64,000 nucleotides of DNA from Clostridia bacterium (GTDB lineage: Bacteria; Bacillota; Clostridia; Christensenellales; Borkfalkiaceae): assembly GCA_017465145.1 (NCBI GenBank), contig JAFTWU010000009.1:1-64000 (forward strand), in the 5' to 3' direction. The notes under the pieces are model-generated. The model worked only from the letters and a program-made list of their open reading frames with translations. It was not told where the DNA came from and did no database searches. Positions 1 to 6,989 of this stretch are shown in pieces. Position 1 is the stretch's first letter; the number at the start of each line of letters is the position of its first letter. The position numbers and the translations under genes were made by a program.

Positions 1-52
1 CTTCTCATAATGGCAATTATAAACTTAAAATTTGGAGCGTTAATATTTGATT

Positions 53-104
53 GTTACTCATCGTCTGTTGAGATAAGAGTAACAAAAAGTTATAATTAAG
101 TAAC
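53..104. promoter_or_regulatory. Probable autoregulatory operator of the Xre regulator
   Basis: Three half-sites share the core GTAAC: GTTACTC at 53-59, its exact inverse GAGTAAC at 77-83, and AAGTAAC at 98-104. They surround and overlap the predicted promoter just before the Xre gene. This is the usual arrangement for a small autoregulating repressor. The repeats are seen directly; binding by the product of 125-328 is inferred. Confidence 0.5.
68..96 (+). promoter_or_regulatory. Sigma-A-like promoter of the Xre/nuclease-helicase operon
   Basis: TTGAGA at 68-73 and TATAAT at 91-96 are separated by 17 bases. The putative GAGTAAC operator half-site lies inside the spacer, so a bound repressor would block polymerase. 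Confidence 0.55.
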
Positions 105-124
105 AATATTTTTGGAGATTAATT

Positions 125-328
125 ATGATTAAGACAAAAGTTGGTAAGCGTATTAAAGAATTAAGAAATAAGCTTGGAATTAGCCAAGAAGAATTGGCTT
201 TTAGGTCAGAAATTCACCGTACGTATATTGCGAGTTTAGAAGTGGGCAAGAGAAACGTTTCAATCGAAACGCTTGAAAAAGTGGTTAACGCTTTAGAAGT
301 TTCAATGTCTGAATTTTTCAAATTTTAA
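125..328 (+). CDS. Small Xre-family helix-turn-helix regulator
   Basis: This 67-residue protein is essentially one Cro/C1-type helix-turn-helix domain (about residues 6-62), with the recognition segment around SQEELAFRSEIHRTYIASLE. Proteins of this size and form act as dimeric repressors or controllers, notably the C proteins of restriction-modification loci. A purine-rich site (TTGGAG) precedes the ATG, and the same site occurs before the next gene, 22 bases downstream, so the two are probably one operon. GTAAC half-sites upstream suggest autoregulation. The family call is secure; the role as controller of the neighbouring defence-type gene is inference. Confidence 0.85.
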   Translation: MIKTKVGKRIKELRNKLGISQEELAFRSEIHRTYIASLEVGKRNVSIETLEKVVNALEVSMSEFFKF

Positions 329-350
329 TGCTAGTTTTGGAGAGATATAA

Positions 351-2327
351 ATGAGAAACTTACGAGCGTATTATAGTGCTTATATAAAAGACTTTTTGAC
401 GCAAAGCACGGCAGAAATATTAGGTGTAATTCACCAAAACTGTATTTCGGCAGAAACTACTATCCAGCAAAATAACACTTGGGAGCAAGAAGTTAATATT
501 CTTAAAAATCAGCTTGCCGGTATAGAAGAAGGGCGTATTATATTCGAATACACAATTCCAAGAATGGGTAGACGTGTTGACGTTGTTCTTTTACATAAGA
601 ATATTGTTTTTCTATTGGAATTTAAATGCGGCGATGATCAATATCGTGCTTCTACCGTTGACCAAGTTTATGATTATGCGTTAGACCTTCGCAACTTCCA
701 AAAAGAAAGTCACGATAAATTGATTGCAAACATTATTGTTTCAACGCGTGCACCACAAGTTGATATAAAAATTGTAGAAAATGAGCGCATTGTTGAGCCG
801 ATTTTCTGTAATTCGTTAAATATTAGAGAAGCGGTTGATGCAGTTGCTCAAAGATATAGCGAAAACGTTTTTGATTATATTGCGTGGGAAAATTCTGAAT
901 ATTTACCAACACCGACTATTGTAGAAGCGGCGCAAGCACTTTACAGAGGACACAACGTTCACGACATAACAAGAAGTGATGCTGGTGCGGAAAACTTAAC
1001 CGTTACAACTGCGGCAATCAACGATATTATTGATTATAGCAAAGCTAATGGTAGGAAGTCCATTTGCTTTGTAACTGGTGTTCCCGGTGCGGGTAAAACT
1101 TTAGTTGGCTTAAATATAGCTATTCAACACGCAAATGCAAAAGAAGGGGAACACGCAGTATTTTTGTCTGGTAATTTCCCGCTTGTTGACGTATTACAAG
1201 AAGCGCTTGCAAGGGATAAAGTAGAGCAAGCAAAACAAAATGGCGAAAGAATTTCTAAGAGTGAAGCACTTAGAAGCACTTCTGCATTTATTCAGATAAT
1301 TCACAAATATAGAGACTCGTTTGTGGGAAATGATAATATTCCGCCAGAAAGAGTTGCTATTTTTGACGAAGCGCAAAGAGCGTGGACTAAAGAACAAATT
1401 GCTAACTTTATGGCGACTAAAAAAGGTGTTGCTGATTTTGGGTATAGTGAGCCGGAGTTTTTAATTAGCACAATGGATCGTCATCAAGACTGGGCAGTGG
1501 TTATTTGTTTAGTTGGTGGCGGACAAGAAATCAATAAAGGTGAAGCCGGACTTCCTGAATGGTTTGATTCCTTAAAACGCGCTTTCCCTGACTGGGATGT
1601 ATACGTTACACCACAATTAAACGACAGTGAATATAGACGTAATGCCGAATGGGATGATATGATTGGCGGATTAAATGTAACCGAAAAAGAGGAATTACAT
1701 TTGGCGACCTCTGTCCGTTCATTTAGAACGCCAGATTTAGCTGCTTTTGTAAAAGCCGTTCTGGACGTTGACACTGTTCGTGCAAAAGAGTTATATGCAA
1801 AAATTAAGGGTAAATATCCGCTATTACTTACGCGTGATTTAAACGAGGCGAAAGCTTGGGTTAAAGAACGTTCAAAGGGGACGACGCGTTACGGTTTAAT
1901 TGCAAGTAGTGGCGCGCTTAGATTAAAACCAGAGGGAATATTTGTAAAGAATAGTATTGATGTTCCTAATTGGTTTTTGAACGGTAAAGACGACGTACGT
2001 TCTTGCTATGCGCTTGAAGATGTTGTAACCGAGTTTGATATTCAAGGGCTTGAAATAGATTATTCTGTTTTGGCTTGGGATGCTGACTTCCGTTTTGTAG
2101 ATGGTGAGTGGACTTATAATAATTTCACCGGCAATAAGTGGAATAAAGTTAATTCGGAAGACAATAGGTTGTATCTTAAAAATGCTTACCGAGTGCTTAT
2201 GACACGTGCGCGTCAAGGCATGGCAATATTTGTTCCTAAAGGCAGCGACGAAGATGCAACCCGTCAAAGAAGTTTTTATGATGGAACGTATAACTATTTG
2301 AAAGAGATAATGGGGAAGAATAACTAA
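351..2327 (+). CDS. PD-(D/E)XK-like nuclease fused to DUF2075-type helicase/ATPase
   Basis: The protein has 658 residues. Residues 60-92 read like a PD-(D/E)XK nuclease core, with D77 and then E90-F-K92 on the following strand. Residues 243-250 (GVPGAGKT) are a Walker A motif, residues 337-342 (IFDEAQ) a Walker B/DEAQ motif, and near residue 620 the segment YRVLMTRARQG resembles the last motif of superfamily 1 helicases. This is the layout of DUF2075 (Schlafen/UvrD-like) proteins. It follows the Xre gene in the same transcript and precedes an AbiL-like pair, so a role in phage or plasmid defence is likely but inferred. I do not recall a named defence system with exactly this gene pair. Confidence 0.75.
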   Translation: MRNLRAYYSAYIKDFLTQSTAEILGVIHQNCISAETTIQQNNTWEQEVNILKNQLAGIEEGRIIFEYTIPRMGRRVDVVLLHKNIVFLLEFKCGDDQYRASTVDQVYDYALDLRNFQKESHDKLIANIIVSTRAPQVDIKIVENERIVEPIFCNSLNIREAVDAVAQRYSENVFDYIAWENSEYLPTPTIVEAAQALYRGHNVHDITRSDAGAENLTVTTAAINDIIDYSKANGRKSICFVTGVPGAGKTLVGLNIAIQHANAKEGEHAVFLSGNFPLVDVLQEALARDKVEQAKQNGERISKSEALRSTSAFIQIIHKYRDSFVGNDNIPPERVAIFDEAQRAWTKEQIANFMATKKGVADFGYSEPEFLISTMDRHQDWAVVICLVGGGQEINKGEAGLPEWFDSLKRAFPDWDVYVTPQLNDSEYRRNAEWDDMIGGLNVTEKEELHLATSVRSFRTPDLAAFVKAVLDVDTVRAKELYAKIKGKYPLLLTRDLNEAKAWVKERSKGTTRYGLIASSGALRLKPEGIFVKNSIDVPNWFLNGKDDVRSCYALEDVVTEFDIQGLEIDYSVLAWDADFRFVDGEWTYNNFTGNKWNKVNSEDNRLYLKNAYRVLMTRARQGMAIFVPKGSDEDATRQRSFYDGTYNYLKEIMGKNN

Positions 2328-2440
2328 ATGAATTTTTAATACTTGCAAAATATTATATAAAATACAATAAATAAAAATCATAAACAAGCGACTTAAGGCG
2401 CTAAAATTGCAAAAAAAATGCAAAAATGATGCATAAGGAC

Positions 2441-2469
2441 TTGACAAATGGGTATAATAATAGTAGAAT
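2441..2469 (+). promoter_or_regulatory. Promoter of the AbiL-like pair
   Basis: TTGACA at 2441-2446 and TAGAAT at 2464-2469 have a 17-base spacer. It lies 25 bases before the ATG of the AAA ATPase gene, so the pair can be transcribed independently of the upstream nuclease-helicase. Confidence 0.6.
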
Positions 2470-2493
2470 ATAAGTGCAAAAGGAGAATTGATT

Positions 2494-3798
2494 ATGTTGG
2501 TGAATTTTAGATTTAAGAATTTTAGATCGTTTTATGAGGATACGGAAATCAGTCTAGAAGCAACTAAAGATGATGCTATGCGTGAAATTAATACGTTTTC
2601 TGTTGATGAAAAGGTTATGCCCAAAGATGAAAACGAATTATTGAAATCTGCTGTTATATTTGGCGGAAATGCTTCGGGTAAATCTAATGTTATTAAAGCA
2701 TTAGCATATATGAAAAATGTAATTCTATTATCCGCGTCTCAATTGCCAATTGTTCAGCAAAATGAAACTTTTGCTTTTTATGATACTGCTATTCAGGAAG
2801 ATAGCATGTTCGAAGTTGAGTTTATTTATAATAATACTTTTTATAGATACGGTTTTATTCTTAATTTTGGCGTTGTAAAGGAAGAATGGCTTGATAAAAG
2901 AGTTGAAAGGCTTACTCCGGTATTTAAGAGGACTGAAAAAGGATTGGATATAGTAGGTCCGGATAAAGTTGCCGCAAAGCTTATTAATCTTGCGTCTAAT
3001 GCATTGTTCTTATCTGTTGGCAAAAACTTTCACCTAGATATAATGCCTGCACTTAATGACGTTATGGCATGGTTTCAAAATTTATTAATTGTTTTTGAAA
3101 ACAATGCTAATAGTTTAGATATTTATACTATGGAAGGTGGTAAGTATAGAGCGCGTGCATTAAAAATTTTAAAACTTGCAGATATTGGTATTCGAGACAT
3201 TAAGGTTAAGAAAGATAAGATTGTCAATATGGCTGATCTTAATGATGTTTTAAGATTTAATGCGCAACTTCAAATTCAACCCGCTGCAGTTAAAGGTCAG
3301 CTGAAGCAAGAAGAAAACAATTTGTTTAATATTGATATGTTGACAGAGTTCGATGTTTTTAATGAGAAAACAAAAAGAGTAGTTTCAAAAAAGAATGTTA
3401 TGCTCTTTAAGGATAGAGGTTTTAATTCTGAAGGTACCGAAAGATTATTGTGTTATTTGGGATGGATGCTTGCTGCCTTGGATCATGGAAGAGTTATTTT
3501 GATTGATGAAATAGATGCAAAATTACATTTCTTGGTTGCAGACTATTTGATTAAATTGTTTAATTCAATTGATAATAATCCTAAGAATGCTCAGTTGGTA
3601 TGCACTGCTCATAACGTAATGTTAATGGATGAAGATTTGCGCAGAGATCAAATTTATTTTACAAGCAAAGATGAGTATGGTGAAAGTAGACTGGTGGCTC
3701 TTTCAGATTATAAAAATGTTAGAAAAGAAAACTTGTTTAGCAAACGTTATTTAGCTGGTTTCTATTCAAAATTGCCTGATATGACTTGTGATTGGTGA
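2494..3798 (+). CDS. AAA15-family ATPase, AbiLi/RloA-like abortive-infection protein
   Basis: The protein has 434 residues. I start at the ATG at 2494, because AGGAG at 2481-2485 is 8 bases away; a TTG six bases earlier would sit too close. The N-terminus resembles SMC/RecF/OLD-type ATPases, with Walker A GGNASGKS at residues 57-64. A signature-like GTERLL and Walker B VILIDEIDAKLH lie in the last third, followed by a TAHN switch segment. AAA15/21 ATPases of this form pair with a RloB protein in AbiL-type systems and with TOPRIM effectors in OLD and PARIS systems. The next gene, 10 bases downstream, is a RloB protein. The ATPase is therefore probably the sensor part of an abortive-infection system. 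Confidence 0.8.
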   Translation: MLVNFRFKNFRSFYEDTEISLEATKDDAMREINTFSVDEKVMPKDENELLKSAVIFGGNASGKSNVIKALAYMKNVILLSASQLPIVQQNETFAFYDTAIQEDSMFEVEFIYNNTFYRYGFILNFGVVKEEWLDKRVERLTPVFKRTEKGLDIVGPDKVAAKLINLASNALFLSVGKNFHLDIMPALNDVMAWFQNLLIVFENNANSLDIYTMEGGKYRARALKILKLADIGIRDIKVKKDKIVNMADLNDVLRFNAQLQIQPAAVKGQLKQEENNLFNIDMLTEFDVFNEKTKRVVSKKNVMLFKDRGFNSEGTERLLCYLGWMLAALDHGRVILIDEIDAKLHFLVADYLIKLFNSIDNNPKNAQLVCTAHNVMLMDEDLRRDQIYFTSKDEYGESRLVALSDYKNVRKENLFSKRYLAGFYSKLPDMTCDW

Positions 3799-3808
3799 GG
3801 TGTAAGCA

Positions 3809-4429
3809 ATGGCAAGACGAAAGAATTTGATAAACCAAAGAAACAAGTTTTATATAATAACAAACGGAAAAGAAACGGAATATAATTATTTTACCGCATT
3901 AAAATCAAAGAAAAGTACCTATGATGTTTCTGTGTTGTTTGATAATGCAGATCCTCTTGGATTAGTAGAATATGCGCAAAGATTTATCGATGAGTCAAAC
4001 CAGGTTTGGGTTGTTTTTGATGTGGATTATACTCATAAAGACGGAAGGCTTATTCCCGCATTAAAAATGGCGGAAGAAACAGGTGTAAAATATGCGTTTT
4101 CTAATTTAGCGTTTGAAGTTTGGCTTATTTCGCATTTTGATAAGTGTGAAAGTGAATTAAATGTAGATGCGCATAAGCGCCTTTTAGATAAGTATCTTAG
4201 TGAAAAGAAAAAAGGCTTGGCTTATGAGAAAAGTGACATAGATTTAATTAAAAAGTACTTTTTGCCTTTTTATAAAACTGCAATTAATAATGCTAAGATA
4301 GTACATCAAAAAAGAAAGATGGCGCATGAAAAGTTATATGGACCGAACTCTAGACCTGAGATATGGAAGTGGAATTCATGTACTACAGTTTATAAATTGG
4401 TAGAGGCTCTAAAATTATCTGAATGTTAG
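3809..4429 (+). CDS. RloB-family protein, AbiLii-like effector
   Basis: The protein has 206 residues and matches the RloB pattern: an N-terminal strand followed by a conserved acidic motif (E22 and E24 in GKETEYNYF), then the acidic pair D71/D73 in VWVVFDVDY, then a segment FEVWLISHF near residues 102-110. The acidic residues resemble a TOPRIM-like metal site, so a nuclease-type effector activity is plausible. It sits 10 bases after its ATPase partner and ends directly at a strong terminator, making a self-contained two-gene cassette. RloB membership is recognised from motifs; the biochemical activity is inferred. Confidence 0.8.
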   Translation: MARRKNLINQRNKFYIITNGKETEYNYFTALKSKKSTYDVSVLFDNADPLGLVEYAQRFIDESNQVWVVFDVDYTHKDGRLIPALKMAEETGVKYAFSNLAFEVWLISHFDKCESELNVDAHKRLLDKYLSEKKKGLAYEKSDIDLIKKYFLPFYKTAINNAKIVHQKRKMAHEKLYGPNSRPEIWKWNSCTTVYKLVEALKLSEC

Positions 4430-4465
4430 TAATAATAGCGGTAGTGTTTGCTACCGCTATTATTA
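4430..4465. terminator. Strong 15-bp hairpin terminator after the AbiL-like pair
   Basis: A perfect 15-base inverted repeat (4430-4444 and 4451-4465) with a 6-base loop starts right after the RloB stop codon. The outer pairs are A/T, so it can work in both directions, though the downstream T-tract is weak. Confidence 0.75.
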
Positions 4466-4695
4466 AAATAAAGTATTAAGTTTTGTTGATTTTGACAAAC
4501 TTTTTGCTAAAAAAGGTGCAGGTATAGCCACCAAATCTCGACGGAATATGTTGAAAAAAATTTCGGAATTATTTTGCTTAAAAAAGGCCGTTTTTGTTAC
4601 TAATAGTATTCAAAATTTGCCTGTTTTACGGTCATATCATACATGTTAAAAACAAGGTAAATTCTAGCAAAGTTAGACTCCAAAAATTAACCGGG
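4466..4695. other. Intergenic stretch before the first tRNA-end scar
   Basis: About 230 bases with no supported gene. A short open frame (about 50 codons, stop near 4648) has no start signal or recognisable family. No 5' half of a tRNA precedes the tRNA-like 3' end at 4696. The stretch is probably the inner arm of an integrated element's attachment site. Confidence 0.4.
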
Positions 4696-4740
4696 GCTCC
4701 TAAGGGCTAGTTCGGGGTTCGATTCCCTGTGGGACCGCCA
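4696..4740 (+). repeat. tRNA 3'-end fragment, putative attachment-site scar (copy 1)
   Basis: The 45 bases look like the 3' half of a tRNA: an anticodon-loop-like CTCCTAA, a T-arm (CGGGG stem, TTCGATT loop, CCCTG), an acceptor strand TGGGACC, discriminator G and an encoded CCA at 4738-4740. The matching 5' half (GGTCCCA acceptor strand, D-arm) is absent upstream. The loop would carry anticodon CCT, so tRNA-Arg(CCU) is the best guess, but the base before CTCCTAA does not pair as expected. The segment recurs at 8734-8778. Element insertion at tRNA 3' ends leaves exactly this kind of scar. Confidence 0.7.
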
Positions 4741-4770
4741 AAACCGCATTGACACAATGCGGTTTCTTTA
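4741..4770 (+). terminator. tRNA-type terminator hairpin attached to scar copy 1
   Basis: A perfect 11-base stem (4741-4751 with 4755-4765, loop ACA) followed by CTTTAT abuts the CCA end of the tRNA fragment, as in a real tRNA gene. The same hairpin, slightly altered, follows copy 2, and an inverse-loop version occurs at 14990-15014. The remaining bases up to 4997 show no gene. Confidence 0.75.
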
Positions 4771-4997
4771 TATATTGAATTACGGCAATAGTATTGTTTA
4801 TTGGTTAAGAAGTTGTTTAGAGATTAAAATGAGAGCAGACAAAAGCCATCTTAAGGGAGCAACGTGTTTTCGCCTTGTAATTAGATTATGGGGTAGATTT
4901 TATACTTACTAAGTTTCAACTACACAACGCAATGCACACATTAAAAGATTTTTTAATTTATTGTGTCGATAAATTTTATCGCGAAATTCAAAACTAA

Positions 4998-5026
4998 TTG
5001 AGAGAAACAGAACAATGTGATATAAT
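4998..5026 (+). promoter_or_regulatory. Promoter of the MATE exporter gene
   Basis: TTGAGA at 4998-5003 and an extended -10 element TGATATAAT (core 5021-5026) are separated by 17 bases, about 35 bases before the start codon. Confidence 0.65.
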
Positions 5027-5061
5027 AATTAAACAAAATGTTTCAATAGGATAGTGGAGAA

Positions 5062-6387
5062 ATGCTTACAAAAGTTAAAAATTCATTAAGTAAAATCAAT
5101 TATAAATTATTTATATCGTTGTTGGTGTTAGGCTTAGTTCCGACTATTTATACTACGGTTAGAGTTTTCTTTTTAGGGCAACTTCCAGGCGAATATTCTT
5201 TCTCTATTGCGGGGCAACTCTCTTGGGTAAATCTTTTGTATGAAATCTTGAGCGAAGCAATCGTTTTACCGTTATTCTTCTTCATCGGCAAAGTTTTGAC
5301 GGATAAAAATGAGTTTTCTAATCGCATGAGAACAGGTTTACTTGTTTCAGTTAGTGCTTATGCGATATTATCAATTATAATAATTGCATTTGCTAAGCCA
5401 ATTTTATCGTTAATGGCAACGGATAAAGCGATTATCGATGCGTCGGCAACCTACATAAGAATTGAAAGTGTAGCAAGTATATTCTCGCTTGCTTTCAATT
5501 TTATCATGGTTGGCATGGTAACACTTGGCAAAGACAAATATGTTTACGTGCTTACGGCTGTAAAACTCGTTTTGTGTTTGCTTGTCGATACGTTTATGGT
5601 TTCAACGCTTCCTATTTCACTAAATCTAGGTGTAAATGGAATTGCTTTTTCAAATATAATTGTTAACGTTATTTTAGTAGCGACGGCGATTGTTTTATTA
5701 AGTAAAGAAGGAATCGTTCTTTTCAAAAAAGCAAAACTTTCTTTTGCTTGGATGAAAGATTTTTTGAAAGTTGGTGGAATATCGGGTTTAGAATCACTTG
5801 TTAGAAACGTTGCCTATATGTTAATGATAGCCCGTATGGTCAATATGGTTGGCGAGCAAGGAACGTATTGGGTAGCAAACAATTTTATATGGGGTTGGTT
5901 ATTGCTTCCCGTTCTTCAGTTAGGTGAACTTATTAAGCGTGAAACAGCAACAGACGAAAACGCAGTTAAAAACAATTCGCTTGGGTATTTTATAATAACG
6001 GCAGTAATTTGTGTTTTATGGTGCGTAACTATTCCGCTTTGGAAACCATTTATGACTCACGTATTAAATTTTAGCGACGTTGATAAATTGTTTGAACTTG
6101 TTATGGTGCTTTTAGGTTTTTATATGCTTTATGCTTTCCAAAACGTGTTTGATTCTATGTTTTACGGGCTTGGTAAAACCAATTATATGTTGTTTGAATC
6201 AGTTGTAACAAATACCATTTATTATGGGGGTGCGTTTATTCTTTATCTTTGTGGGGTATGGGAACCAACACTTATAGGAATAGCGTTATTATTCGGTATT
6301 GGCAACGCCTTTGATGCAATTGTTTCACTCGTGGCTTATGCTTTCTTACTCAAAAAGAAGAAAATAAATATACTAGATATTGAGTAA
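5062..6387 (+). CDS. MATE-family multidrug/toxin exporter
   Basis: The 441-residue protein has about twelve hydrophobic segments arranged as two halves, as in MatE (MOP superfamily) cation-coupled exporters. Length and pattern fit the family: an early GQLSWVN segment, and the GMVTLGKDKY and GLGKTNYM regions at matching positions in each half. It would sit in the cytoplasmic membrane and export small molecules; the substrate cannot be told. It has its own promoter and terminator and lies between two tRNA-end scars, so it is probably cargo of an integrated element. Confidence 0.8.
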   Translation: MLTKVKNSLSKINYKLFISLLVLGLVPTIYTTVRVFFLGQLPGEYSFSIAGQLSWVNLLYEILSEAIVLPLFFFIGKVLTDKNEFSNRMRTGLLVSVSAYAILSIIIIAFAKPILSLMATDKAIIDASATYIRIESVASIFSLAFNFIMVGMVTLGKDKYVYVLTAVKLVLCLLVDTFMVSTLPISLNLGVNGIAFSNIIVNVILVATAIVLLSKEGIVLFKKAKLSFAWMKDFLKVGGISGLESLVRNVAYMLMIARMVNMVGEQGTYWVANNFIWGWLLLPVLQLGELIKRETATDENAVKNNSLGYFIITAVICVLWCVTIPLWKPFMTHVLNFSDVDKLFELVMVLLGFYMLYAFQNVFDSMFYGLGKTNYMLFESVVTNTIYYGGAFILYLCGVWEPTLIGIALLFGIGNAFDAIVSLVAYAFLLKKKKINILDIE

Positions 6388-6416
6388 ATCTTTACTTATA
6401 AATTAACAAAACACCT

Positions 6417-6470
6417 AAAATCTTTACTTTTTGGCTAAAATCGGCTTTTAAAAGTAAAGATTTTTGTTTT
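6417..6470 (+). terminator. Terminator of the MATE gene
   Basis: Arms at 6417-6431 and 6450-6464 (about 15 bases, A/T-rich) enclose an 18-base loop, and a T-rich tract follows to 6470. Confidence 0.65.
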
Positions 6471-6491
6471 TAAAGGTAATACTCAAAACAA

Positions 6492-6520
6492 TTGAAATAA
6501 ATGGTAAAAAGGGGTATAAT
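6492..6520 (+). promoter_or_regulatory. Promoter of the NifX-like/CoADR operon
   Basis: TTGAAA at 6492-6497 and TATAAT at 6515-6520 with a 17-base spacer, 30 bases before the ATG. Confidence 0.7.
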
Positions 6521-6550
6521 ATAGATATTATAAAACAAGGAGATATTATT

Positions 6551-6958
6551 ATGAAAATTGCAGTAACTTATGGCAACGAACAAATTTTTCAACATTTCGG
6601 GCATACCGAACAGTTTAAGATTTACGATATAAAAAACGAAGAAATAGTTTCTAAAACCGTTGTTAGTACTAACGGCCAAGGGCACGGCGCATTATCAAGT
6701 TTTTTAAAAGAAAACAACGTGGACGTTCTTATTTGCGGTGGCATAGGCGGTGGCGCTATTAGTGCGCTTAACGAACTTGGCATAAAACTTTTCGGTGGTG
6801 TTAGTGGCGATTGCGACAGCGCAGTAGAAGCATTTTTGAAAAACGAACTTAACTTTAATCCCAACGTTAGATGCTCTCACCACGACCATGAACACGGTGA
6901 CGGCGCACACAACTGTGGCGAACATGGTTGTGGAAAGGGAAGTTGCCAGCACAACTAA
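6551..6958 (+). CDS. NifX/NifB-type (dinitrogenase cofactor-binding family) protein with His/Cys-rich tail
   Basis: The 135-residue protein begins at 6551, where AAGGAG lies 8 bases upstream; a longer reading from 6464 overlaps the promoter. Residues 1-100 match the NifX/NifY/NifB C-terminal fold (start MKIAVTYGN, FGHTEQF, GGIGGGAISAL). In nitrogen fixers this fold binds iron-molybdenum cofactor precursors; stand-alone copies occur in many anaerobes that do not fix nitrogen. The last 30 residues are rich in His, Cys and Asp (HHDHEHGD, CGEHGCGKGSC), a likely metal-binding tail. It lies 31 bases before a CoA-disulfide reductase, suggesting a joint role in metal or sulfur handling. No nif genes are present. 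Confidence 0.8.
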   Translation: MKIAVTYGNEQIFQHFGHTEQFKIYDIKNEEIVSKTVVSTNGQGHGALSSFLKENNVDVLICGGIGGGAISALNELGIKLFGGVSGDCDSAVEAFLKNELNFNPNVRCSHHDHEHGDGAHNCGEHGCGKGSCQHN

Positions 6959-6989
6959 AAAAATTAAAATGCCTTTATCGGAGGGTAAA

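Noticed and set aside
1923..2447. 174-codon open frame on the minus strand inside and after the nuclease-helicase gene
   Set aside because: It mostly overlaps a well-supported gene on the other strand and has no start site or recognisable domain.
4466..4660. Short open frame of about 50 codons before the first tRNA scar
   Set aside because: It has no start signal, no family resemblance and ordinary AT-rich composition, so I did not call a gene or a recombinase remnant.
4696..4740. A functional tRNA gene
   Set aside because: Only the 3' half is present; no 5' acceptor strand or D-arm can be found in the preceding 100 bases.
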